DNA of 64,000 bases from Mesorhizobium sp. M4B.F.Ca.ET.203.01.1.1 (GTDB taxonomy: Bacteria; Pseudomonadota; Alphaproteobacteria; Rhizobiales; Rhizobiaceae), in the NCBI RefSeq assembly GCF_004791025.1, contig NZ_SRUO01000011.1, positions 62,001 to 126,000 on the forward strand. The letters run 5' to 3'. This document shows positions 7,834 to 15,727 of this stretch, one piece after another. The translations under genes and the position numbers were made by a program. The number at the start of each line of letters is the position of its first letter. The first letter of the stretch is position 1. The notes beneath the pieces are model-generated. The model saw only the letters and a list, made by a program, of their open reading frames with translations. It searched no databases and was not told the origin of the DNA.

Positions 7834-8922
7834 ATGGCAAACGGGCTCGATGATGTGGTGGCGGCGGAAACCGTGCTTTCCGATGTCGACGGCCTCGGCG
7901 GCCGGCTGACGATCCGTGGCCATTCGCTGCCGGAACTCGCCGGCCGCTGGCGCTATCCGCAAGTGGCGCGCCTGTTGCTCGACGGCTTCTTCGACGACCT
8001 TCCCGGCGATGCTGAACTGGCCGAGGCGATCGGCCGGGCGCGGGTCGAGGTGTTCCAGCGGCTGCAGCCGACTCTTTCCACACTGGCCGCGCTCGATGTC
8101 TACAGCGGCATGCGCGCCGGCATCGCCTTGCTGCCGGATGGCGGGACGCTGGCGGATGCGCTCCGGCTGATCGCCGCGCCAGCGGTACTGACACCGGCCT
8201 TGCTGCGGGCAAAACGCGGCGACAAAGCGGTCGCCCCCGACAAGGGTGCCGATCATGCCGCCGACATGCTGCGGATGCTGAGCGGCAAGGCGGATTCACC
8301 CGACCTGGCCAGGGCGCTCGACACCTATCTGGTCACCGTCTGCGACCATGGCCTCAACGCCTCGACTTTTGCCACCCGTGTCGTCGCCTCGACCCAGGCC
8401 GGGCTGACCTCGGCGATCCTGGCCGGGCTCGGCGCGCTCAAGGGGCCGCTGCATGGCGGCGCGCCCGGACCGGTCATCGAAATGCTGGACGCGATCGAGG
8501 CGAGCGGCGACGCAGCAGGCTGGCTGCGCGACGAGATCGTGCATGGCGAGCGCATCATGGGCTTTGGCCACCGTATCTACCGGGTGCGCGATCCGCGCGC
8601 CGACGTGCTGAAGGCGGTGGTGCGGCAGCTGGGCGGCAAGGGTGGAACCGGCCGCCGGCTGGCCTTCGCCGAAGAGGTCGAGCAGGCAGCGCTCGAGGTG
8701 CTGCGGGTCGCCAAGCCGCAGCGCTCGATCCAGACCAATGTCGAATTCTACACCGCGCTCCTGCTGGAAGCGGCGGGCTTTCCCGCGGAGGCGTTCTCCA
8801 ATGTCTTCGCCGCGGGCCGCATCGCCGGCTGGATCGCCCATGCGCGCGAGCAGCAGACGACCGGGCGGCTGATCCGGCCGCAGTCGCGCTATGTCGGGCC
8901 GGTGCCGGATCTCGTCGCCTGA
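7834..8922 (+). CDS. citrate synthase-like protein with Asp-to-Glu change at the catalytic site
   Basis: Citrate synthase fold without a DNA-binding domain, 362 aa. Family landmarks are HGLNASTFATRV, GPLHGGAPGPV (first catalytic His), GFGHRIYRVRDPRADV (second His) and RLIRPQSRYVGP at the end. The position that is normally Asp in NVDFYSG is Glu here (TNVEFYTALLL), which may alter activity or reflect a subfamily. ATG 7834 was chosen over an earlier ATG at 7816 because GGAG lies 8-11 bases before it. It is divergent from the HTH-fused paralogue, and a tandem of hairpins follows. Substrate could be oxaloacetate with acetyl- or propionyl-CoA, or something else. Confidence 0.8.
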   Translation: MANGLDDVVAAETVLSDVDGLGGRLTIRGHSLPELAGRWRYPQVARLLLDGFFDDLPGDAELAEAIGRARVEVFQRLQPTLSTLAALDVYSGMRAGIALLPDGGTLADALRLIAAPAVLTPALLRAKRGDKAVAPDKGADHAADMLRMLSGKADSPDLARALDTYLVTVCDHGLNASTFATRVVASTQAGLTSAILAGLGALKGPLHGGAPGPVIEMLDAIEASGDAAGWLRDEIVHGERIMGFGHRIYRVRDPRADVLKAVVRQLGGKGGTGRRLAFAEEVEQAALEVLRVAKPQRSIQTNVEFYTALLLEAAGFPAEAFSNVFAAGRIAGWIAHAREQQTTGRLIRPQSRYVGPVPDLVA

Positions 8923-8928
8923 AGTCGG

Positions 8929-8964
8929 TCTCCGCCTTCAGGCGGAGAATCTCGCTCATGAGCG
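8929..8964 (+). terminator. double hairpin after citrate synthase-like gene
   Basis: TCTCCGCC-TTCA-GGCGGAGA (8929-8948) is a perfect 8-bp stem with a 4-nt loop. A second palindrome CGCTCATGAGCG (8953-8964) follows, then AAATTT. It sits 6 bp after the stop codon. Confidence 0.65.
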
Positions 8965-9107
8965 AAATTTCATGTGATCACGCGAGCGTGTTCGTGTTCT
9001 TGCCTTGGTCAGGACTTATATGCTGCACTGCAACATAGGTCCGCCGCGGCCGCGCCGACCCGATTCCCGGGCCGGATGAGCTGCTGGCACCCAACGACAG
9101 GAACGCC

Positions 9108-10238
9108 ATGACGACGAACGGCAAGGCGGAGGAAAACAAGAAGATCAACGTCGCGCTGCAGGGGGGTGGCTCGCACGGCGCCTTCTCCTGGGGCGTGCTC
9201 GACCGCCTGCTGGAGGACGGGCGGCTGGAGATTTCTGCGGTGTCCGGCACCAGCGCCGGCGCCATGAACGCGGTGGCGCTGGCCGACGGCTTCGTCCGTG
9301 GCGGCGTCGAAGGCGCGCGCAAGAAGCTCGACGATTTCTGGCGCGCGGTGGCGCGGAAGGGCCGCTTCAGCCCGGTGCAGCGCATGCCGTGGGACGTCGC
9401 CTGGGGCAACTGGTCGATCGAGAACACGCCGGGCTATGTCTTCTTCGACACGATGTCGCGGGTGTTCTCCCCTTATGTCGCCAACCCGCTCGGCCTCAAT
9501 CCGCTGCGCGACGTGGTCAAGCAGGAGATCGACTTCTCCAATGTGCGCGCCTGCAAGTCGGTGGAGCTGTTCATCTCGGCGACCAATGTCGAGACCGGGC
9601 AGTTGCGCGTCTTTTCCGATGGCGAGATCGACCTCGACACGGTGATGGCCTCGGCCTGCCTGCCGCAATTGTTCCGCGCCGTCGAGATCAAGGGCGTGCC
9701 CTACTGGGATGGCGGCTATGGCGGCAATCCGGCGCTCTATCCGTTCTTCAAGACGACTGCCACCGAGGACGTGCTTCTGGTGCAGATCAATCCGGTGGTG
9801 CGCGAGGGCACGCCGAAGAGCGCCAACGAGATCCAGAACCGCATCGACGAGATCACCTTCAACGCCGGGCTGTTGCGCGAATTCCGCTCGATCGCCTTCG
9901 TCAAGGAGCTGATCGCCGCCGGCCGGCTGCCGCATGGCGAGTACCGCGACATCCGCATGCATCGCATCGATGCCGACGAGGCGTTCAAGGATCTGTCGGC
10001 GTCGTCCAAGGTCAATGCAGAATGGGCCTTCCTCGCCTATCTGCGCGATCTTGGCCGAAGTGCCGCCAGCGACTGGCTGGAGGAGAACTACGACGCCGTC
10101 GGCAAGCGGCCGACACTCGATCTCTCCGGCGAACTCGACGACGGCTACCGGCCGGTGCGCGGCCCGGCGCCGGGCCGGCGGGTCAAAGAGTTTCTCGCCA
10201 TACGCAGGAAGCCGGAGCAGGCGCGGCGCGGAGCCTAG
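9108..10238 (+). CDS. patatin-like phospholipase family protein
   Basis: Patatin-fold serine hydrolase (376 aa), probably acting on acyl lipids or acyl esters such as PHB-related substrates. The oxyanion-hole motif GGGSHGAF is at about residue 21. The nucleophile elbow GTSAG (Ser) is at about residue 47, and the catalytic Asp is in WDGGYGGNPAL at about residue 203, so both members of the Ser-Asp dyad are present. No signal peptide is visible, which suggests a cytoplasmic enzyme. ATG 9108 follows AGGAACGCC. The C-terminal 30 residues are basic and variable. It converges on the TetR gene with only 15 bp between the stops. Confidence 0.88.
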   Translation: MTTNGKAEENKKINVALQGGGSHGAFSWGVLDRLLEDGRLEISAVSGTSAGAMNAVALADGFVRGGVEGARKKLDDFWRAVARKGRFSPVQRMPWDVAWGNWSIENTPGYVFFDTMSRVFSPYVANPLGLNPLRDVVKQEIDFSNVRACKSVELFISATNVETGQLRVFSDGEIDLDTVMASACLPQLFRAVEIKGVPYWDGGYGGNPALYPFFKTTATEDVLLVQINPVVREGTPKSANEIQNRIDEITFNAGLLREFRSIAFVKELIAAGRLPHGEYRDIRMHRIDADEAFKDLSASSKVNAEWAFLAYLRDLGRSAASDWLEENYDAVGKRPTLDLSGELDDGYRPVRGPAPGRRVKEFLAIRRKPEQARRGA

Positions 10239-10253
10239 CGCAACCGGGGCACC

Positions 10254-10850
10254 TCAACCCTTCCGCAGCACCAGGTCGATCACCCTGATCAGTGCGGCGG
10301 CGGCCTGCCGCTGCTCGTCCGGATTGCTGATGCGCGTTTTCATGCCCTCCAGCCCATCGAGCAGCATGTCGGCGAGCAGCCGCGCCGAAAGTCCCTTGGC
10401 GGCGAGGTCGACGCCGTTGTCTTTCGCTTCGCCCTCGATCGCCCTGGCAATGTGCTCGACAAGGCCGCCGCGCCAGCAGCCGACGAGGTCGGCGACGCTC
10501 GACTTCATGTCGAGCAGTTCGGCGCCGTGCGGGGAGGCGTGCACGGCGCCTATCATCGAGATCAGCGCGGCGTCGACGGCGCGCATCATGCGTTCGGCGA
10601 AGGTGCCGCCGCCTTCGAGCTCGCTCTTTGCCTGTTCGACCGAACGGCCGAGCAGCATCAGGGCGATGGCGCGAAAAATGTCGGTCTTGTTCTTGAACAG
10701 CAGATAGAGCGCCGGCCGCGACATGTCGGCGGCGCGCGCGATGTCGTCCATGGTGGTGCGCGAAAAGCCATAGGCGAGGAACACCTTCATCGCGCCCTCC
10801 AGAATGCGGGCGCGCTTGGGGTCGACGGCAATGTCCTCGGCTTCGATCAT
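10254..10850 (-). CDS. TetR/AcrR family transcriptional regulator
   Basis: One-component repressor of 198 aa. The N-terminal helix-turn-helix spans about residues 14-58 (ILEGAMKVFLAYGFSRTTMD, then ADMSRPALYLLFKNK). The ligand-binding half has no recognisable specificity. The open frame continues upstream to a TTG at 10904, but that would place the start inside a perfect palindrome. The ATG at 10850 puts the N-terminus at the normal distance from the HTH, so I use it. The palindrome lies 30 bp upstream, between this gene and the divergent iorA-iorB-cytochrome genes. Autoregulation and control of that operon are therefore likely. Confidence 0.9.
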   Translation of the reverse strand: MIEAEDIAVDPKRARILEGAMKVFLAYGFSRTTMDDIARAADMSRPALYLLFKNKTDIFRAIALMLLGRSVEQAKSELEGGGTFAERMMRAVDAALISMIGAVHASPHGAELLDMKSSVADLVGCWRGGLVEHIARAIEGEAKDNGVDLAAKGLSARLLADMLLDGLEGMKTRISNPDEQRQAAAALIRVIDLVLRKG

Positions 10851-10879
10851 GGCGGCAAGTCTATCCTGTACGAACTCTA

Positions 10880-10904
10880 TTGACAAAATGACGGATTTTG
10901 TCAA
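10880..10904. promoter_or_regulatory. perfect palindromic operator for the TetR regulator
   Basis: TTGACAAAAT and ATTTTGTCAA form perfect 10-bp arms around a 5-bp spacer (GACGG). Each arm contains a TTGACA -35-like hexamer facing inwards on its own strand, so a bound dimer could block both divergent promoters. This is the only such palindrome between the TetR gene and iorA. Confidence 0.8.
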
Positions 10905-10975
10905 GTTGTATGAAGGCGAAGTGGCCGAGACCTGCCATTTCGCTCCTGGCTGTGGACGACAACGAAGGGTACCCC

Positions 10976-11437
10976 ATGCGCCTCACCGTCGATGGACAAT
11001 CGTTCGACATCGATGCCGATCCTGAAATGCCGCTGTTGTGGGCATTGCGCGATCTCGTCGGCAAGACGGGCCCGAAATTCGGCTGCGGCATCGCCGCTTG
11101 CGGCGCCTGCACCGTGCATGTCGACGGCCAGCCGGTGCGCTCCTGCTCACTGCCGGTCGGAGAGGTCAGCGGCCCGATCACCACGATCGAAGGCATCAGC
11201 GCCGGCGGCAAGCTGCACCCGGTGCAGCAGGCCTGGCTCGAGGAGCAGGTGGCGCAGTGCGGCTACTGCCAGGCCGGCCAGATCATGAGCGCGGTGGCAT
11301 TGCTCGAGGAGGTGGCGGATCCGAGCGACGACGACATCGACAACGCCATGGGCGGCAACCTCTGCCGCTGCGGCACCTATCCGAAGATCCGCGCGGCGAT
11401 CAAGAAAGCCGCGGCGCTGAAGACGGCGGGGCTCTGA
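10976..11437 (+). CDS. iorA: isoquinoline 1-oxidoreductase-type [2Fe-2S] subunit (IorA-like)
   Basis: Small iron-sulfur subunit (153 aa) of a xanthine oxidase-family molybdenum hydroxylase. The first cluster is the plant-ferredoxin type, [21 protein letters not shown] (cysteines at about residues 40, 45, 48 and 60). The second is CGYCQAGQ and CRCGTYPKI in the C-terminal half. ATG 10976 starts the conserved [10 protein letters not shown] and follows GAAGGGTACCCC. An earlier in-frame start at 10898 would lie in the operator region and adds unconserved residues. It passes electrons from the molybdenum centre of the next gene to a cytochrome. Confidence 0.88.
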   Translation: MRLTVDGQSFDIDADPEMPLLWALRDLVGKTGPKFGCGIAACGACTVHVDGQPVRSCSLPVGEVSGPITTIEGISAGGKLHPVQQAWLEEQVAQCGYCQAGQIMSAVALLEEVADPSDDDIDNAMGGNLCRCGTYPKIRAAIKKAAALKTAGL

Positions 11438-11439
11438 TC

Positions 11440-13713
11440 ATGGCCAGCATCGGAAAGATCGCCCGCCGCACCTTCCTCATCGGCGCCGCCGCCGTCGCCG
11501 GCGGTGTCGCCGTCGGCTATTATTACTACCGCAAGCCCTTCGCCAACCCGCTCGAGGCCGATCTCGGCAAGGGCGAGGCGACCTTCAATCCTTATGTGAA
11601 GATCGGCGCCGACAACACCATCACCATCGTCGCACCGCGCGCCGAGATGGGGCAAGGCGTGTCGACGACGCTTGCCGCCATGGTCGCCGAGGAGCTCGAC
11701 GTCGGTCTCGACCAGGTCAAGGTCGAGCACGGCGCGGCCTCCTATGCCTATTACAACGCGGCGATCCTCCAGGAGGGCGGTCCGTTCGCCTTCTTCGACG
11801 AGAGCATGACGGCGGAAGCGGTGCGCTCCGGCCTCGGCGTCGTCGGGAAGCTGCTCGCTTTGCAAGGCACGGGCGGCTCGTCCTCGATGCGCGACGGCTT
11901 CGACAAGATGCGGCAGGCGGGCGCTGCCGCAAGGCAGATGCTGATCGCGGCGGCGGCGCAGAAGCTCGGCGTTTCCGCCGGCGAGCTGGAAACCGCCAGC
12001 GGCACGGTCCTGCACAAAGCGTCGGGAAAATCGGTCACCTATGGCGAAGTCGCCGCCTCAGCCAACACCATGCCGCCGCCCGCCGAGGTCAGGCTCAAGG
12101 ACAAGGCCGACTGGAAGCTGCTCGGCAAGCCGCAGAAGCGCGTCGACATGCTGGCCAAGGTCACCGGCGCGCCGATCTTCGGCATCGATGTCCGGCTGCC
12201 GGAGATGCTCTACGGCACGGTGAAGATGAGCCCGCGCTTCTGGTCGAAGCCGGTGAGCGCCGACCTGTCCAAGGCGGAAAAAATGCCCGGCGTGGTCAAG
12301 ATCGTGCCGATCGAGACCAGCTACGGCCATGGCTTCGGCGTCATCGCCGAAAACACCTGGGCGGCATTCAGGGCCGCCGAGGCGATCGAGGCCAAATGGG
12401 CCGACCCCGAATATCCGCTGGACAGCGCCGCCATCGACGCGGCGCTGAAACAGGCGCTCACCACCAAGGGGTCGGCACTCCGCAACGACGGTGACGTCGA
12501 CACCGCCTTCGCCGACGCGCCACGCGAAAAGATCGTCGAGGCCGACTATGCGGTGCCGTACCTGGCGCACGCGACGATGGAGCCGATGAACGCCACGGCG
12601 CGGCTGAAGGACGGCGCCCTCGACATCTGGTGCGGCAACCAGGCGCCGACGCTGGTGCGCCAGCTCTGCGCCAACGCGGTCGGCATCGAGCAGGACAAGG
12701 TCACGGTGCACACAACCTTCCTCGGCGGCGGCTTCGGCCGGCGCGTCGAGATGGACTATGCGCTGTGCGCGGCGCTGATGGCCAAGGAAGCCGGCGGTCG
12801 TCCGGTCAAGGTGACCTGGACGCGCGAGGAGGACATGCGCCACGACGCCTACCGCCCCGCGGCAATCGGCAGGTTCCAGGCGCGGCTCGGCGACGATGGC
12901 CTGCCGGTCGCGGTCGACATGAAGGTATCGTCGCCATCGATGATCGCCAGCACCTTGCGGCGGCTGTTCCCCTCGCTGTCGGCGATGGGACCGGACAAGA
13001 CCATCGTCGATGGCGCCTACGACCAGCCCTACACGATCCCGAACTACCGGGTGAGCGGCATCGCCGCGCCCGTCTCGATCCCCGTCGGTTCGTGGCGATC
13101 GGTCGGAAGCTCGATCAACGGCTTCTTCCATGAAGGCTTCATGGACGAGATCGCGGCCGCCGGGAAAACCGATCCGGTCGAATTGCGCAAGAAGCTGATG
13201 GCCGCTTATCCGTCGGCGCTGAAGGTGGTCGAGGCAGTCGCCGGGATGGCGAAATGGGGCGAGGCGCTGCCGGCCGGCAAGGCCAAAGGCATGGCCTTCA
13301 CGCTGTCCTTCGGCAGTTGGGTCGGCGAGATCGTGCAGGTCGCGGACACGCCGGCCGGCATCCGCATCGAAAAGGTGTGGATCGCTGCCGATGTCGGCAC
13401 CGCGCTCGACCCGGACATCATCAAGGCGCAGCTCATCTCCGGCGCCATCTACGGCCTGTCGGCGGCGATGGGCCAGGAAATCACCTTCGCCGACGGCATG
13501 GTCGAGCAGTCGAACTTCCACGATTTCGACGCCATGCGCATCTTCCAGACCCCGGTGTTCGAGGTGGCGGTGCTAGAGAATTTCCACAAGATGGGCGGCG
13601 TCGGCGAGGTCGGCACGCCGCCGGCCGCTCCGGCGCTCGCCAATGCCATCTTCGCGCTGACCGGCAAGCGCATCCGTAGGTTGCCGCTGTCGAAAGAGGT
13701 GACCTTCGCATGA
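11440..13713 (+). CDS. iorB: isoquinoline 1-oxidoreductase-type molybdopterin subunit (IorB-like), Tat-exported
   Basis: Large catalytic subunit (757 aa) of an aldehyde oxidase/IorB-type enzyme. It starts with a twin-arginine signal (ARRTFLIGAAAVAGGVAVG), so the enzyme is exported folded. Cofactor-binding motifs include EMGQGVSTTLAAMVAEELDV, HTTFLGGGFGRR, and the C-terminal GGVGEVGTPPAAPALANAIF with the catalytic Glu region. The start at 11440 is 3 bp after the iorA stop. The substrate is an N-heteroaromatic or an aldehyde, not resolvable by sequence. The genes iorA, iorB and the diheme-type cytochrome are translationally linked and probably form one complex in the periplasm. Confidence 0.88.
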   Translation: MASIGKIARRTFLIGAAAVAGGVAVGYYYYRKPFANPLEADLGKGEATFNPYVKIGADNTITIVAPRAEMGQGVSTTLAAMVAEELDVGLDQVKVEHGAASYAYYNAAILQEGGPFAFFDESMTAEAVRSGLGVVGKLLALQGTGGSSSMRDGFDKMRQAGAAARQMLIAAAAQKLGVSAGELETASGTVLHKASGKSVTYGEVAASANTMPPPAEVRLKDKADWKLLGKPQKRVDMLAKVTGAPIFGIDVRLPEMLYGTVKMSPRFWSKPVSADLSKAEKMPGVVKIVPIETSYGHGFGVIAENTWAAFRAAEAIEAKWADPEYPLDSAAIDAALKQALTTKGSALRNDGDVDTAFADAPREKIVEADYAVPYLAHATMEPMNATARLKDGALDIWCGNQAPTLVRQLCANAVGIEQDKVTVHTTFLGGGFGRRVEMDYALCAALMAKEAGGRPVKVTWTREEDMRHDAYRPAAIGRFQARLGDDGLPVAVDMKVSSPSMIASTLRRLFPSLSAMGPDKTIVDGAYDQPYTIPNYRVSGIAAPVSIPVGSWRSVGSSINGFFHEGFMDEIAAAGKTDPVELRKKLMAAYPSALKVVEAVAGMAKWGEALPAGKAKGMAFTLSFGSWVGEIVQVADTPAGIRIEKVWIAADVGTALDPDIIKAQLISGAIYGLSAAMGQEITFADGMVEQSNFHDFDAMRIFQTPVFEVAVLENFHKMGGVGEVGTPPAAPALANAIFALTGKRIRRLPLSKEVTFA

Positions 13714-14318
13714 GGAAGCTTCTCATCATGCTGACGCCTGCTGCCATCATCTTGCTGGCGGCGCCTTTTGCAACCGCGCAGGAGTCCCAGCAGCCAGCCC
13801 CAGCAGCAGTCGACACGGCCAAGGGCTTGCCCGAATGGGACAAGGTCTATGCGGTGTTCTCGCATCCGCGCTGCGCCGACTGCCATGTCGCCGACGACCG
13901 GCCGCGCTGGTCCGGCGCGCATTATGGCGGCACGCGCGTGCATGGCTTCAATGTCCAGCGCGGCGCCGACGGCTCCGGCTTCGGCAATCCCGGCCTGCGT
14001 TGCACGACGTGCCATTTCTCCAGCAATTCCAAGGCATTGCATGGGCCGCCGGGGGCCGAGAACTGGCATCTGGCGCCGGCCGAGATGGTCTGGTTCGGAA
14101 AGTCCTCGGCCGAAATCTGCGCCCAGATCAAGGACCCCGCCCGCAATGGCGGGCGCAGCCTGCAGGATGTCGCGCTGCATGTTCGCGACGACAAACTGGT
14201 TGCCTGGGGCTGGGCCCCGGGAGCGGATCGTGAGCCGGCGCCAGGCTCGGCGGAGGAGACATACACAGCGATCGAGAACTGGATGGCGGCGGGCGCGCCC
14301 TGTCCGGCAGCGCAATAA
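13710..14318 (+). CDS. secreted c-type cytochrome with two CXXCH motifs
   Basis: A 202-aa protein with a cleavable signal peptide (MRKLLIMLTPAAIILLAAPF, then ATAQ) and two haem-binding motifs, CADCH at about residue 56 and CTTCH at about residue 93, so two haems are expected. It overlaps the iorB stop by ATGA. It is the likely periplasmic electron acceptor for the IorA-IorB enzyme. Beyond the haem motifs I do not recognise a named family. Confidence 0.82.
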   Translation: MRKLLIMLTPAAIILLAAPFATAQESQQPAPAAVDTAKGLPEWDKVYAVFSHPRCADCHVADDRPRWSGAHYGGTRVHGFNVQRGADGSGFGNPGLRCTTCHFSSNSKALHGPPGAENWHLAPAEMVWFGKSSAEICAQIKDPARNGGRSLQDVALHVRDDKLVAWGWAPGADREPAPGSAEETYTAIENWMAAGAPCPAAQ

Positions 14319-14322
14319 TCCA

Positions 14323-14357
14323 TCAAAGTTTCTGACTATTTTGCGTTGCAACTTTGA
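14323..14357. promoter_or_regulatory. inverted repeat upstream of RND efflux genes
   Basis: TCAAAGTT (14323-14330) and AACTTTGA (14350-14357) are perfect 8-bp arms 19 bp apart, in an AT-rich patch between the cytochrome stop and the RND adaptor gene. This could be an operator or a weak terminator. Confidence 0.4.
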
Positions 14358-14479
14358 GGTAGAAGCGGCGCTTCGCCTATCACGGCAAATTGAATAGGGC
14401 CTTGCGCGCACCCATATCGGCGACGCGCCCGCATCTGAAAGAAGCGGCCTGGCCGAACCCCGCAGTGGAAACGACGACG

Positions 14480-15655
14480 ATGCCGAAAATCAGGTTTCAC
14501 AAGCTTGCAGCCATTGTTGTGCTTATCGGATTCGCAGCCTGGATGGGAACGGGTGAATTCTCGTCCGTGGGCAGCGCCGCCGCCGACAAGCCGAAGGCAG
14601 AAGACGCCTCGAAGGCTGCGCAGCCGGAGGCCGCCAAGCCGAAAGCCGCTGAGGCCGAGGCGAAGGCGCCGCTGCGCACCGTCGCTGTGGTGACGCCGCC
14701 GCGCAAGACCTATGCGCGTGCCATCCGCATTTCCGGGCTGACCGAGGCCGACAAGCGGGCGGTGCTGGCGACGCGCGTCGCCGGCGTCATCGATAAGCTG
14801 CCGGTCAAGCAGGGCCAGCGCGTCAAGACCGGCGACCTGGTGCTGATGCTGGCGGCCGAGGAGAAGATCTCCAACGTCGACAACGCCAAGCAGCTTCTGG
14901 TGCAGCGCCAGGCCGAGCTGGAAGCGGCCCTGCGGCTGATGAAAACCGGCAATCTGCCGGCGCTGCAGCTCGACACCGCGCGCTCGAACCTGACGTCCGC
15001 GCAATCCCAGCTGGAGACCGCGCAAGCCGAGCTCGACCGCAATGAGGTCAAGGCGCCGTTCGATGGCGTCATCGACCGCGTTCCGGTGGAACTGGGTAGC
15101 TCGGTGATGCAGGGCGGTGAGGTGGCAACCATCCTCAAGCTCGACCCGGTGATCGCGCGCGGCGAGGTCAGCGAGCGCGACCTGCGCTACATCAAGATCG
15201 GCGACGAGGCCAATGTGCGGCTGGTGAACGACCAGAAGGTCACCGGCACGGTGCGCTACATCAGTCGCGACGCCTCATCGCAGACCCGCACCTTCCGTGT
15301 CGAAGTGGCGATCCCCAATGCCGATGGCGCCATCCCCGCCGGCATGACGGCCGAAATCACGCTCAGCGCGCAGCCGACCGACGCGGTCATGCTGCCGCGT
15401 TCGGTGGTGACGCTCGGCGACAAGGGCGACCTCGGCATCCGCGCCGTCGGCAAGGACAATAAGGTGGCGTTCTACCCGATCGATCTCGTCGACGACACGC
15501 CGAACGGCCTGGTGCTGGGCGGCATACCGCAGGATGCGCGCATCATCGTCGCCGGCCAGGAGCTGGTGAAGGAAGGCGACGCGGTCAAGCCGGTCGAGGC
15601 CGACCAGGCGACCATCAACAAGCTGATCGGCGAAGCCACCTCCGGGACGCAGTAG
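14480..15655 (+). CDS. RND efflux periplasmic adaptor subunit
   Basis: Membrane fusion protein (391 aa) that links an inner-membrane RND pump to an outer-membrane channel. It has an N-terminal membrane anchor/signal (HKLAAIVVLIGFAAWMG), then an Ala/Lys/Glu-rich linker (about residues 30-60). The lipoyl-type halves are VAGVIDKLPVKQGQRVKTGD and NEVKAPFDGVIDRVPVELGS around an alpha-helical hairpin. The beta-barrel region includes GEVSERDLRYIKIGDEANVR, and a membrane-proximal tail follows. The ATG at 14480 was chosen because the hydrophobic anchor follows directly; the earlier ATG at 14390 is possible. The pump gene follows after 72 bp. Confidence 0.9.
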   Translation: MPKIRFHKLAAIVVLIGFAAWMGTGEFSSVGSAAADKPKAEDASKAAQPEAAKPKAAEAEAKAPLRTVAVVTPPRKTYARAIRISGLTEADKRAVLATRVAGVIDKLPVKQGQRVKTGDLVLMLAAEEKISNVDNAKQLLVQRQAELEAALRLMKTGNLPALQLDTARSNLTSAQSQLETAQAELDRNEVKAPFDGVIDRVPVELGSSVMQGGEVATILKLDPVIARGEVSERDLRYIKIGDEANVRLVNDQKVTGTVRYISRDASSQTRTFRVEVAIPNADGAIPAGMTAEITLSAQPTDAVMLPRSVVTLGDKGDLGIRAVGKDNKVAFYPIDLVDDTPNGLVLGGIPQDARIIVAGQELVKEGDAVKPVEADQATINKLIGEATSGTQ

Positions 15656-15727
15656 CGCAGTCCGACGTCGGGCGCGCCCGGCGTCGGCCAATTCGCCACT
15701 CCTCGAAGACAACAGCAGGCATAAGTC

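Noticed and set aside
10898-10975. Longer iorA N-terminus
   Set aside because: It would put coding sequence into the operator region, and the conserved ferredoxin domain starts at the ATG at 10976.
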